From contig NZ_SMLC01000011.1 in NCBI RefSeq assembly GCF_004349245.1, forward strand, positions 1 through 64,000: a DNA stretch of 64,000 nucleotides. The letters run 5' to 3'. The notes below the pieces were generated by a model that was not told the DNA's origin, did no database searches, and saw only the letters and a list, made by a program, of their open reading frames with translations. Source of the DNA: Actinomadura sp. 6K520 (GTDB lineage Bacteria > Actinomycetota > Actinomycetes > Streptosporangiales > Streptosporangiaceae). Below are positions 53,569-61,676 of this stretch, piece after piece. The position numbers and the translations under genes were made by a program. How positions within the stretch are numbered: the first letter of the stretch is position 1; each line of letters begins with the position of its first letter.

Positions 53569-55260
53569 GTGACCACGGTGCGTCTCTCCGGAGCCGCGAA
53601 CGGTCACCGGGAAGCTCGTCCAACAGGAGGCAGACCGATTCAGCGCCAAGAGTTCGGGGACAATCCGACCGAGGTTCGCGACACCGACCATTACACGGAG
53701 GAGTACGTCCAAGGCTTCGTCGAGAAGTGGGACGAACTCATCGACTGGAAGAGGCGCTACGAGAGCGAAGGCAGCTTCTTCATCGACCAGCTCAGGGAAC
53801 GCGGCGTCCGGAAGGTGCTCGACGTCGCCACCGGGACGGGCTTCCACTCCGTCCGGCTGCTGCAGGAGGGCTTCGAGACCGTCAGCGTCGACGGCAGCCC
53901 CCAGATGCTGCGCAAGGCGTTCGAGAACGGCTTCACGTTCGGCGGCCACATCCTGCGCGTGGTCCACGCCGACTGGCGTTTCCTGAACCGCGACGTCCAC
54001 GGCGAGTTCGACGCCATCATCTGCCTGGGCAACTCGTTCACCCATCTGTTCTCGGAACGCGACCGGCGTAAGGCCCTGGCGGAGTTCTACGCCATGCTCA
54101 AGCACGACGGCGTGCTCATCATCGACCAGCGCAACTACGACTCGATCCTGGACAACGGCTTCTCCAGCAAGCACTCCTACTACTACTGCGGCGAGGAGGT
54201 CACGGCCGAGCCCGAGTACGTCGACGAAGGACTCGCGCGGTTCCGGTACCGGTTCCCCGACGACAGCGAGTACTGCCTCAACATGTATCCGCTGCGCAAG
54301 AACTACATGCGGCGGCTCATGCGCGAGGTCGGGTTCCAGCGGATCGACACGTATGGGGACTTCCAGTCGACCTACGATGACGACGACCCGGACTTCTTCA
54401 TCCACGTGGCGGAGAAAAAGTACCTGGAAGACGATGTGAACACCGGCTACTCCACCGCGGTCAACACCGCCCGCGACTACTACAACTCCAGCGACGCCGA
54501 CGCCTTCTACCACTCCGTCTGGGGCGGGCAGCACATCCACGTCGGCATCTACGAGGACGGCGACACGATCGACGCGGCCAGCGCCCGGACGGTCGAGCGG
54601 ATGGCCTCCGGCCTGGACCTGACGCCGTACTCGCACGTCATCGACCTCGGCGCGGGATACGGCGGCTCCGCAAGGTATCTCGCCCGCACCTACGGCTGCC
54701 GCGTCACCTGCCTCAACCTCAGCGAGGTGGAGAACGAGCGCAACCGGGCGATGAACGAGGAGCAGGGCCTCGCCGACCTCATCGACGTGGTCGACGGGTC
54801 CTTCGAGTCCCTCCCGTTCAACGACAACTCGTTCCACGTCGTGTGGTCACAGGACGCGCTGCTGCACGGCGGCGACCGCATCCGGGCACTGGAGGAGATC
54901 GCCCGGGTCCTCAAGCCGGGCGGTCAGCTCGTCTTCACCGACCCCATGGCGGCCGACGACTGCACCCGCGATGTCCTGCGGCCCATCCTCGACCGCCTGC
55001 ACCTCGACACCATGGGGTCTCCCGGCTTCTACCTCCGCGAGATCGCCCGGCTCGGCCTGACGCCGGCCTTCGAGGACCTCACCCCGCACCTCACCACGCA
55101 CTACGGGCGGGTCCTCCAGGAGACCGAGGCACGGGAGGCGGAGTTCTCCGGGCAGATCAGCGCCGAGTACCTGGAGCGCATGAAGGCGGGCCTGGGCAAC
55201 TGGGTCCGCGGCGGCGAGTCCGGCAACCTCAAGTGGGGCATCTTCCGCTGTAGGGCCTGA
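53569..55260 (+). CDS. Fused glycine/sarcosine and dimethylglycine methyltransferase
   Basis: A bifunctional enzyme of up to 563 residues that makes glycine betaine from glycine by three SAM-dependent methylations. The N-terminal GSMT half has motif I VLDVATGTG (83-91 in this numbering) and the family block DTDHYTEEYV. The C-terminal SDMT half begins about 295 and has VIDLGAGYGG (357-366) and the LVFTDPMA segment. This fusion is known from Actinopolyspora. The start is uncertain: GTG 53569 lacks a ribosome site, while AGGAGG at 53625-53630 lies 7 bp before an ATT at 53638 that would begin IQRQEFGDNP. The product is an osmoprotectant, so salt regulation is expected. Confidence 0.88.
   Translation: MTTVRLSGAANGHREARPTGGRPIQRQEFGDNPTEVRDTDHYTEEYVQGFVEKWDELIDWKRRYESEGSFFIDQLRERGVRKVLDVATGTGFHSVRLLQEGFETVSVDGSPQMLRKAFENGFTFGGHILRVVHADWRFLNRDVHGEFDAIICLGNSFTHLFSERDRRKALAEFYAMLKHDGVLIIDQRNYDSILDNGFSSKHSYYYCGEEVTAEPEYVDEGLARFRYRFPDDSEYCLNMYPLRKNYMRRLMREVGFQRIDTYGDFQSTYDDDDPDFFIHVAEKKYLEDDVNTGYSTAVNTARDYYNSSDADAFYHSVWGGQHIHVGIYEDGDTIDAASARTVERMASGLDLTPYSHVIDLGAGYGGSARYLARTYGCRVTCLNLSEVENERNRAMNEEQGLADLIDVVDGSFESLPFNDNSFHVVWSQDALLHGGDRIRALEEIARVLKPGGQLVFTDPMAADDCTRDVLRPILDRLHLDTMGSPGFYLREIARLGLTPAFEDLTPHLTTHYGRVLQETEAREAEFSGQISAEYLERMKAGLGNWVRGGESGNLKWGIFRCRA
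53625..53630 (+). promoter_or_regulatory. Strong ribosome site in front of an ATT codon
   Basis: A full AGGAGG with 7-bp spacing to ATT 53638. No ATG, GTG or TTG lies in frame within range, so it marks either an AUU start or a base error. Confidence 0.5.
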
Positions 55261-55290
55261 CGCGGCGACGGGACCGGGCGCGACACCGGC

Positions 55291-55321
55291 GGGCCGGGAG
55301 AGGGCGGTCCTCTCCCGGCCC
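55291..55321. terminator. Bidirectional terminator hairpin
   Basis: A perfect 12-bp stem GGGCCGGGAGAG / CTCTCCCGGCCC with a 7-base loop, extendable by CCGGCG on both sides, between the convergent betaine and ABC permease genes. Confidence 0.8.
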
Positions 55322-55337
55322 CGCCGGCGTCCCGGGG

Positions 55338-56123
55338 TCAGTCCCAGCGGAACACCTTCGCCGCGACCGCGCCGGCCAGCACCGCCGTCGCGGCGAGCGC
55401 GCCGAGATGCGCCAGGTCCGGTGACACGCCCGTCCAGGCGTCGCTCAACGCCTCCACGCCCGCCCCGTACGGCAGGTACTCGCCGAACGTCGCCACCGGG
55501 TCCGGCAGGTTGTCGCGCGGCCCGAAACCGCCGCCGACGGCCATCGTCAGGAAGAACCCCACGAGACCGATGGCGACGGCCGCGTTCGCGGACGGCGCGA
55601 TCGCCGCGACCAGCATCCCGAGCGCGTACATCGCGGCCGTCACCAGGCAGAACACGCCGACCGCGGGGAACGCGCCGCGCGGCATCGACACGTCGAACGC
55701 CAGCCGCGCCACCAGGAGGGCGCCCACCACGCCGGCCAGGACCTGGGCGAGGCTCGCCAGCACCTGGGCGGCCAGGACCATCAGCGGGTGGGCCGGCGTC
55801 ACCGCCAGCCGCCGCAGCACGCCCGTCCTGCGGTACGTGGCGAGGACGGCCGGCATGTTCACCAGGCCGATGAGCGCCACCACCATCACCATCGCCATCG
55901 GGACGACGAAGGCGTCCAGGGCGGGCAGCCCGCGGAAGCGCTCCGTCCCCGCGCCGTCGGAGCCGAGCCCGTACATCACCATGATCAGCATCGGCAGGCC
56001 GAGCGGGATGACCAGCCCGGCGGTGTCCCGGGCGACCAGCTTGGCCTCGGTCCAGGTCAGCATCGCCCACGCCCGCGCGGGCGGCCGGTGGGTCGTCCGG
56101 TGGGGCGGTCGATGGTCCGTCAT
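55338..56123 (-). CDS. ABC-2 type exporter permease
   Basis: A 261-residue membrane protein with six hydrophobic segments of the ABC-2/daunorubicin-resistance kind (VIPLGLPMLIMVMYGLG, then AFVVPMAMVMVVALIGLVNMPAVLATYRRTGVLRRLAVTP). The RRTG..RRLAVTP coupling stretch is typical of drug or lipid exporters. Its ATG overlaps the ATPase stop (ATGA). It would form a complex with the ATPase, probably exporting an antibiotic or envelope lipid. Controlled in all likelihood by the divergent two-component system. Confidence 0.85.
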   Translation of the reverse strand: MTDHRPPHRTTHRPPARAWAMLTWTEAKLVARDTAGLVIPLGLPMLIMVMYGLGSDGAGTERFRGLPALDAFVVPMAMVMVVALIGLVNMPAVLATYRRTGVLRRLAVTPAHPLMVLAAQVLASLAQVLAGVVGALLVARLAFDVSMPRGAFPAVGVFCLVTAAMYALGMLVAAIAPSANAAVAIGLVGFFLTMAVGGGFGPRDNLPDPVATFGEYLPYGAGVEALSDAWTGVSPDLAHLGALAATAVLAGAVAAKVFRWD

Positions 56124-57037
56124 GCGGTCTCCTCCTCCGGCGCCCGCCCGGTCAGCGCGAGAAACGCGTCTTCGAGGGTGGCGGTCTCCAGGCGGGTCTC
56201 GGTGGCGGGGACGCCGTGCCGCGCCAGCGCCGAACTCACCGTCCGCAGCAGGTCGCCCGTCCCGGTGACCACCGTCTCGCCGCGTTCGGTGCGCACCTCG
56301 CCGACCCCGTCGAGCCCGTCCAGCAGCGCGGCGTCGAACGGGCCCGCCGCCCGGAACCGGACGCGCTGCGGCGCGCCCGCCCGCGCGATCAGGCCGCCCG
56401 GGGTGTCCAGCGCGGCGAGCCGCCCCCGGTCGATGACCGCGACGCGGTCGCACAGGCGCTCCGCCTCGGGCATGAAGTGCGTGACGAGCAGCACCGTCAC
56501 GCCGGTGTCGCGGATCTGCTCGATCAGCTCCCAGGTGTCCCGGCGCGCCCGCGGGTCGAGGCCGGTGGTCAGCTCGTCCAGCACCGCGATCCGGGGCCTG
56601 CCGACCAGCGCGAGCGCGATCGACAGCCGCTGCGCCTGGCCTCCGGAGAGGTCCTCGAACGCCGTGTCGCGCTTGCCGGCCAGCCCCAGCTCGTCCAGCA
56701 GGCGCCAGGGGTCGGCGCCGTCGGCGTAGAACGACCGGTACAGCGTGACGGCCTCGCCGACCCGCAGCTTCTCGGGGAGCCCGCCGCCCTGCAGCTGCGC
56801 CCCCATCACCTGCCTGAGCCGCGCACGGTCCCGCAGCGGGTCCAGGCCCAGCACGCTGATCCGGCCCCGGTCGGGCCGCCGCACCCCCTCGACGCACTCG
56901 ACCAGGGTCGTCTTGCCGGCGCCGTTGGGACCGACGATCCCGAAGATCTCCCCATGCTCGACCGTGAAGGACACGTCGTCCACGGCGACCGTCTCGCCGT
57001 ACCGCTTGCACAGCCCCTCGACCTCGACAACAGCCAT
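56120..57037 (-). CDS. ABC transporter ATPase (drug-export type)
   Basis: A 305-residue ATPase: Walker A GPNGAGKTT, signature LSGGQAQRLS, switch His in LLVTHFMPEAERLCD. Walker B reads AVLDELTTGLDP, where the usual Pro after Glu is replaced by Leu; the catalytic Glu is present. A C-terminal DrrA-like extension (about 225-305) follows. The ATG at 57037 has AAGGGG 8 bp upstream. It is the first gene of the exporter operon and is divergent from a histidine kinase gene across a 17-bp dyad. Confidence 0.88.
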   Translation of the reverse strand: MAVVEVEGLCKRYGETVAVDDVSFTVEHGEIFGIVGPNGAGKTTLVECVEGVRRPDRGRISVLGLDPLRDRARLRQVMGAQLQGGGLPEKLRVGEAVTLYRSFYADGADPWRLLDELGLAGKRDTAFEDLSGGQAQRLSIALALVGRPRIAVLDELTTGLDPRARRDTWELIEQIRDTGVTVLLVTHFMPEAERLCDRVAVIDRGRLAALDTPGGLIARAGAPQRVRFRAAGPFDAALLDGLDGVGEVRTERGETVVTGTGDLLRTVSSALARHGVPATETRLETATLEDAFLALTGRAPEEETA

Positions 57038-57089
57038 CGTCACGCCCCTTCCGGCCGCAAACGCTAGGCGGCCGCCGCGCCCGCACGCG

Positions 57090-57130
57090 CGTGCCGGAGG
57101 TCATGGACCGCACCCATGACTTCCGGCACG
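57090..57130. promoter_or_regulatory. 17-bp inverted repeat between ABC and two-component genes
   Basis: Arms CGTGCCGGAGGTCATGG (57090-57106) and CCATGACTTCCGGCACG (57114-57130) match at 16 of 17 positions around a 7-bp centre. The site lies 53 bp from the ATPase start and 35 bp from the kinase start. It is the likely binding site of the NarL-type regulator encoded next to it. Confidence 0.7.
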
Positions 57131-57164
57131 GTCCGCCCCGGCGCGAGGCCCGTAACCTTCGAGC

Positions 57165-58277
57165 ATGGCCAAGTCCCATCTCGCGGTCTGGGGCGCGGTG
57201 AGCGTCCTGGCGGTGTGCCTGCTGGTCGGGGCGCCGGTGGCGTTCTCCGCGGGAGACGTCACGATCGGACCGGCCTGGCTGTGGTGGGGCTGCTACCTCG
57301 GGTTCCTCGCGCTGTTCACGTCGGCGCTCCTGGACGACGCGCCGCGCCGCACCGGCCGGTGGGCGCTCCTGCTCGCCCTCGCCGCGGCGGGCGCCGCGAC
57401 GGTCCTGCTGGGCGCGCAGGCCGCCTGGCTCGCGATCCTGCTGGTGTTCGTCACCGCGGTCACGGCCCACCGGACGACGCTGCGCAACACGATCGCGCTG
57501 CTCGGGTTCAACAGCGCCGTGGCCGGCGCGGCGCCGCTGCTGCGCGACGGCGGCGTCATGGACGTGTCGCTCACCGCGGCCCTCTACACGATGCTCCAGG
57601 TCTGCACGGTGTGGGCGGTGCGCAGCGAGCAGCGCGAGGCCACGGCCCGGCGACGTCTCGCCGTGGCCAACACCGAGCTCCGCGCCGCCACCGCGCTGCT
57701 GGCGGAGTCGAGCCGGTCCGCCGAGCGGCTGCGCATCTCCCGCGAACTGCACGACCTCCTCGGCCACCAGCTCACGGCGCTCGTCCTCGAACTGGAGGTG
57801 GCCGCGCACCACAGCGCGCCGCCCGCCGCCGAGCACGTGGCACGCGCCCGCGGGCTGGCCAGGGACCTCCTCGGCGACGTGCGCACCGCCGTGGGGGAAC
57901 TGCGCGCCCGCACCCCGCCCCTGCACCGCGCGCTCGCGGAGATCGTCGCGGACCTGCCGCACCCGCGCGTCCACCTGAGCGTCGCCGGCGGGGTCGAGCC
58001 CGGCGAGGCTTACACCGCGGTGCTGATCCGCTGCGTCCAGGAGGTCGTCACCAACGCCGTCCGCCACTCCGAGGCCGAGAACCTGTGGATCGACATCGGA
58101 CCGAACGGGAGCGGCGAGATCGTCCTCACCGCACGCGATGACGGCCGCGGCGCGTCCGTGCTGCGCCTCGGCAACGGCCTGACCGGCGTCCGCGAGCGCA
58201 TCGCCCAGCTCGACGGCGAGGTGTCGTTCGACACCCGGTCGGGCTTCACGGTCAGCGCCAGGGTGCCGGCGCCGTGA
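57165..58277 (+). CDS. HisKA_3-type sensor histidine kinase
   Basis: A 370-residue membrane kinase with about five to six hydrophobic segments in the first 145 residues and no large external loop, so it probably senses the membrane itself, as DesK does. The phospho-acceptor His is in RISRELHDLLGHQLTAL. The HATPase part has EVVTNAVRHSEAENL and DDGRGASVLRLGNGLTGV. It is coupled by a GTGA overlap to the regulator gene. With the divergent ABC exporter it forms a common antibiotic- or lipid-stress response set. Confidence 0.88.
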   Translation: MAKSHLAVWGAVSVLAVCLLVGAPVAFSAGDVTIGPAWLWWGCYLGFLALFTSALLDDAPRRTGRWALLLALAAAGAATVLLGAQAAWLAILLVFVTAVTAHRTTLRNTIALLGFNSAVAGAAPLLRDGGVMDVSLTAALYTMLQVCTVWAVRSEQREATARRRLAVANTELRAATALLAESSRSAERLRISRELHDLLGHQLTALVLELEVAAHHSAPPAAEHVARARGLARDLLGDVRTAVGELRARTPPLHRALAEIVADLPHPRVHLSVAGGVEPGEAYTAVLIRCVQEVVTNAVRHSEAENLWIDIGPNGSGEIVLTARDDGRGASVLRLGNGLTGVRERIAQLDGEVSFDTRSGFTVSARVPAP

Positions 58278-58936
58278 TCCGCGTATGCGTCACCGACGAC
58301 CAGACGCTGGTGCGCCAGGGGATCCGGCACCTGCTGGAGCTGTCCGCCGAGGTGACCGTCACCGCCGAGGCCGCGGACGGCGACGAGGCACTGGCCGTCC
58401 TGGAGTCCGACCCCCCGGACGTCCTCCTCCTGGACCTCCGCATGCCCGGCCGGGACGGCATCGCCACGCTCACCGCGATGCGGGAGCGCGGTCTCGGCGT
58501 CCCGACCCTCGTCCTGACCACGTTCGACGATGACGAGCTGGTGCTACGGGCCCTGCGCGCCGGAGCGTCCGGTTACCTCCTCAAGGACGTCACCCTCGAC
58601 CAGGTCGTCACCGCGATACGCACGCTCGCGGAAGGCGGCACGCTGGTCCAGCCGGGCCTGACCGAACGGCTGCTCCAGGCCATGCGGCGCATGCCGGACC
58701 CGGACGACCCCCGCGACCTCCCGCCCCAGCCGCTCACCGACCGGGAACGGGACGTGCTGCGCCTGCTGGCCGCCGGGTACGCCAACCGCGAGATAGCCGA
58801 CGCCCTCCACCTGGCGGAGGGCACGGTGAAGAACCACGTCTCCAGCGTCCTGGCGAAGCTGGGCGTGCGAGACCGGACCAGGGCCGTGCTGAAGGCCCTG
58901 CACCACGGCCTGCTGGATACTCCGCCGGGCCGCTGA
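58274..58936 (+). CDS. NarL/FixJ-family response regulator
   Basis: A 220-residue regulator. The receiver domain has the acidic pair in VCVTDDQTLV, the phospho-Asp in VLLLDLRMPG, Thr in LVLTTFDDD and Lys in YLLKD. The LuxR-type DNA-binding domain is at about 150-210 (LTDRERDVLRLLAAGYANREIADALHLAEGTVKNHVSSVLAKLGVRDRTRAV). The GTG at 58274 overlaps the kinase stop. The 17-bp dyad at 57090-57130 is its probable target. Confidence 0.92.
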   Translation: MIRVCVTDDQTLVRQGIRHLLELSAEVTVTAEAADGDEALAVLESDPPDVLLLDLRMPGRDGIATLTAMRERGLGVPTLVLTTFDDDELVLRALRAGASGYLLKDVTLDQVVTAIRTLAEGGTLVQPGLTERLLQAMRRMPDPDDPRDLPPQPLTDRERDVLRLLAAGYANREIADALHLAEGTVKNHVSSVLAKLGVRDRTRAVLKALHHGLLDTPPGR

Positions 58937-58945
58937 GCCGGACCT

Positions 58946-59173
58946 CTAGAGCTTCAGAAGCTTGCTGTAAGGCGCGGGAATCCGGACCTTCCCCGTCCCG
59001 AAGTCGACCAGGACGGCTTGGCCCTCCTCGACCTCGAGCACGCGTCCGAGCCCGTACTTGTCGTGCGTGACCCGGTCCTGAGGCGCGAACTCCTTGGCCG
59101 GTGGCGCGGCGGGCGGGGGTTTGAAGGGACTGGTGGGCAGATGTCGCCGCCTGGCGGCTCCTGTGGGTTTCAT
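58946..59173 (-). CDS. Small Tudor-like domain protein
   Basis: A 75-residue basic protein. The last 45 residues (FAPQDRVTHDKYGLGRVLEVEEGQAVLVDFGTGKVRIPAPYSKLLKL) resemble the Tudor-like C-terminal domain of UvrD/PcrA helicases, a fold that contacts RNA polymerase or nucleic acid. The N-terminal 28 residues are Pro/Ala/Arg-rich and probably disordered. Such stand-alone copies are common in actinobacteria and of unknown role. The ATG at 59173 begins a clean MKPTGAARRR start. Confidence 0.75.
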   Translation of the reverse strand: MKPTGAARRRHLPTSPFKPPPAAPPAKEFAPQDRVTHDKYGLGRVLEVEEGQAVLVDFGTGKVRIPAPYSKLLKL

Positions 59174-59290
59174 CAACGCCCAGTATGCGCCTGTCGGGGC
59201 CCCGCAGACAGCCCGACCCCTCGATTCGGTCCGGATGCGTTGTCCGAAGGGTCGGGGTTTCGGCCCGGCCGCTCTGGCACGATTGTCGCC

Positions 59291-59430
59291 TTGACGTCCT
59301 CCCCCGCCGGAAGGCGGGGGATTCCAACCCGACCCTACGCAGGCAGGAGAGCAGGTTGAGGTTCGCGGTTCACCGGCCCGCCCAGCGGCGTGCCTCCCCG
59401 CGCAGCCACCGTGCGTCCCACGGCGGTGTC
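59291..59430 (-). ncRNA. Putative omega RNA (reRNA) at the TnpB 3' end
   Basis: In IS200/IS605 elements the TnpB guide RNA comes from the right end, overlaps the tnpB 3' coding region and runs into flanking DNA. Here the scaffold would include the CCCCCGCC/GGCGGGGG hairpin. The guide would be the flanking bases just past the element. The 5' limit is a guess. Confidence 0.45.
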
Positions 59431-60534
59431 TTTGATGTTGCGTGCGGCGTTGACGTCGGCGTTGGCCCGGTGCCCGCAAGCCGTGCACCGGAACACCGCT
59501 TGGCTCTCGCGGTTGTCCGGGGCGCGGTGCCCGCAGGGGTTGCAGGTCTGCGACGTGTACGCGGGGCCGACCTTGACGACCCGGCCAGAAGTCTTGTGTT
59601 CCAAGCGGGTCACCAGCCGGCCCCAGCCATTGGCGAGGATGCCCCGGTTGAGTGCGGCCTTGGCCGCGACGTTCACGCCCGGGGATTCCACGGTGCCGCG
59701 CGCCGAGCGGGTCATGGCCGCCACGTCGAGGTCCTCGACGGCGATGACGTCGAAACGGCGCGCCAGACCGGTCGAGGTCTTCTCCACCCAATCTGTGCGG
59801 CGGTCGGCCTCGCGGGCGCGGAGCCGGGCGATAGCGGCCTTGACCCGTGCGCGGCGGTTCGACCCCGGTTTCGCGCGGGCCAGCCGCCGCAGCAGCCGGT
59901 TCAACCGCTCCGCCTCACCCGCCCTCAGGCCCGGCACGTTCAGGGTTTCACCGGTCGACAGCGCGGCCGACACCGCCACCCCGCGGTCGACCCCGACCGC
60001 CGCACCGTTGCCGGGCGCCGGGACCGGGTCGGGTACGTGCGCGAACGCCACATGCCACCGGCCGACGCGATCCCTGGTCACCCGGAACGATTTGACCCCG
60101 CCGGGCACGGGGCGGGACAGGCGGAACCGCACCCACCCCACCTTCGGGATCCGCACCTGGCCGGTGCGGCGGTTCAGCCGCCGCACCTCCCACGCCGGGC
60201 CGCGGGCCCCCACGATCCGGAACCCCTCATGCAGCCCGGCCTTACGCCAGGTAGGGCGGCGGTGCGTCCCGCCGAAGAAATTCGCCATCGCCTGCGCGAA
60301 ATCCCGCAGGGCCTGCTGCTGCACCGTTACCGAACCGGCCGCCAGCCACCGGTTCGCGGCGCGGGCCTCGGTCAACTGGCGGGCCTGAGCCACATACCCC
60401 GGCGCGGGGCCGCGGCGCGGCGTCCACCACCCGTGCTGCTCCACCGCCAGGTTCCACACGAACCGGGCATGCGAGCAATGCTCCAACAACCCCGCCTCCT
60501 GTGCAGGGGTCGGACACAACCGGTACCGGGACAC
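59335..60534 (-). CDS. tnpB: TnpB RNA-guided endonuclease (IS1341-type)
   Basis: A 399-residue TnpB with what looks like an intact RuvC site: Asp183 in GVDRGVAV, Glu267 in AVEDLDV, and Asp360 in HRANADVNAARN. The zinc ribbon has Cys331/Cys334 (TCNPCGHR) and Cys350/Cys353 (RCTACGH). TnpB proteins cut DNA with an omega-RNA guide and help the element persist. The GTG at 60534 gives the family start SRYRLCPTPAQ; a longer frame from 60630 merely translates the left-end hairpin. It lies antisense to, and just upstream of, the permease gene. Confidence 0.9.
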   Translation of the reverse strand: MSRYRLCPTPAQEAGLLEHCSHARFVWNLAVEQHGWWTPRRGPAPGYVAQARQLTEARAANRWLAAGSVTVQQQALRDFAQAMANFFGGTHRRPTWRKAGLHEGFRIVGARGPAWEVRRLNRRTGQVRIPKVGWVRFRLSRPVPGGVKSFRVTRDRVGRWHVAFAHVPDPVPAPGNGAAVGVDRGVAVSAALSTGETLNVPGLRAGEAERLNRLLRRLARAKPGSNRRARVKAAIARLRAREADRRTDWVEKTSTGLARRFDVIAVEDLDVAAMTRSARGTVESPGVNVAAKAALNRGILANGWGRLVTRLEHKTSGRVVKVGPAYTSQTCNPCGHRAPDNRESQAVFRCTACGHRANADVNAARNIKDTAVGRTVAARGGTPLGGPVNREPQPALLPA

Positions 60535-60644
60535 GCCCGCACCATACCGACCGCCACCGACAAAACCCGGAGAGTCACCGTTCCGCACCGAGCCGCGTTT
60601 CCTCCCTGCCCTGAAGGACGGGATCTCCACGCTGTAGGTATCGG

Positions 60645-61676
60645 ATGAGCGACCGTGCCGGCCTGCGGGAGGTCGAGGAGGAAGTGCTCCCGCCGGCGGA
60701 CTGGGGGCGCCGCGAACCCGTCGCTCCGGGTACCCGGGCCGCTTGGATGTTCGGCCTGCTGGCGGCCGTGCTCGTGCTCGGGCGGACGTGGCTGGCGCCG
60801 CTCGTCGACGCGGGCGCGCTGGACGCGTGGACCACCATCTTCGTCGCGGTGTGCGTCCAGGCCCTGCCGTTCCTGGTCTTCGGGGTGGCGCTGTCGGCCG
60901 CGATCACCGCGTTCGTCCCGGCGTCGCTGTGGCGGCGGGTGCTGCCGCGCCGGCCGGGAGCGGCGGTGCCCGCCGCGGGCGCGATGGGGGCCGTGCTGCC
61001 GGGGTGCGAGTGCGCGTCGGTGCCGGTCGCGGGCGGGCTGATGGCCCGGGGGGTGGCGCCCTCCGCGGCGCTGACCTTCCTGCTCGCCGCCCCCGCGATC
61101 AACCCGGTCGTGATGATCGCCACCGCCGTCGCCTTCCCGGGACAGCCGGAGATGGTCCTCGGCCGGTTCGTCGCGTCGCTGCTGGTGGCGGTGCTGGTGG
61201 GCTGGGTGTGGCTGCTGGTCGGCAAGGGCGAATGGATCCGGATCCCGTCCCGGCCGGAGGTGCACGGGCGGGCGGGGCGGCTGGAGGCGTTCCGGCAGGC
61301 GATGCGGCACGACATCGTCCACGCCGGGGGGTTCCTGGTGGTCGGCGCGATGGCGGCGGCCACCATCAACGTGATCGTCCCCGCGGGCTGGGTGAACGCC
61401 GCGGCCGGGGACGCCGTCGTCTCGGTGCTGCTGCTCGCCCTGCTGGCCGTGCTGATGTCCATCTGCTCGGAGGCCGACGCGTTCGTCGCGGCTAGCCTGT
61501 CGCAGTTCTCGACGACCGCGAAGCTGACCTTCCTGGTCGTCGGGCCGATGGTGGACCTGAAGCTGATCGCGCTCCAGACGGGTTTCTTCGGCCGCCGCTT
61601 CGCGGTCCGGTTCGTGCCGCTGACCTTCTGCCTCGCGGTCGGGGTCAGCGTGCTGGTGGGAGGGCTGCTGTCGTGA
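60645..61676 (+). CDS. DUF318/ArsP-type permease
   Basis: A 343-residue membrane protein with eight or so hydrophobic segments. The family signature PGCECASVPVAGGLMARG, with its Cys pair, is present, followed by LLAAPAINPVVMIATAVAF and MSICSEADAFVAASL. Related proteins (YraQ/ArsP, SO_0444) export organo-arsenicals or metals. The last four bases overlap the partner gene (GTGA). The start lies only about 20 bp from the left end of the TnpB element, so the native promoter has probably been displaced. Confidence 0.83.
   Translation: MSDRAGLREVEEEVLPPADWGRREPVAPGTRAAWMFGLLAAVLVLGRTWLAPLVDAGALDAWTTIFVAVCVQALPFLVFGVALSAAITAFVPASLWRRVLPRRPGAAVPAAGAMGAVLPGCECASVPVAGGLMARGVAPSAALTFLLAAPAINPVVMIATAVAFPGQPEMVLGRFVASLLVAVLVGWVWLLVGKGEWIRIPSRPEVHGRAGRLEAFRQAMRHDIVHAGGFLVVGAMAAATINVIVPAGWVNAAAGDAVVSVLLLALLAVLMSICSEADAFVAASLSQFSTTAKLTFLVVGPMVDLKLIALQTGFFGRRFAVRFVPLTFCLAVGVSVLVGGLLS

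Larger units (their letters stand above)
59291..60624 (-). mobile_element. IS200/IS605-type element carrying only TnpB
   Basis: The element is bounded on the right by a hairpin with the perfect stem CCCCCGCC / GGCGGGGG (59301-59320) ending at TTGAC, i.e. GTCAA on the element's coding strand. On the left is a subterminal hairpin at about 60603-60622 (CCCGTCC, loop, GGGCAGGG with one bulge). No TnpA gene is present, so it is not self-mobile. Outer limits are approximate to a few bases. Confidence 0.75.

Noticed and set aside
56590..56620. Walker B change (LDELTTG for LDEPTTG) taken as loss of ATPase function
   Set aside because: The catalytic Glu and all other motifs are intact; the Pro is not catalytic and variants occur in active transporters.
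60535..60630. 32 extra N-terminal residues on TnpB from 60630
   Set aside because: They translate the left-end hairpin of the element and do not resemble TnpB N-termini.
60545..60644. Zur box upstream of the DUF318 permease
   Set aside because: No TGAAAATGATTTTCA-like palindrome is present; the space is taken up by the end of the TnpB element.
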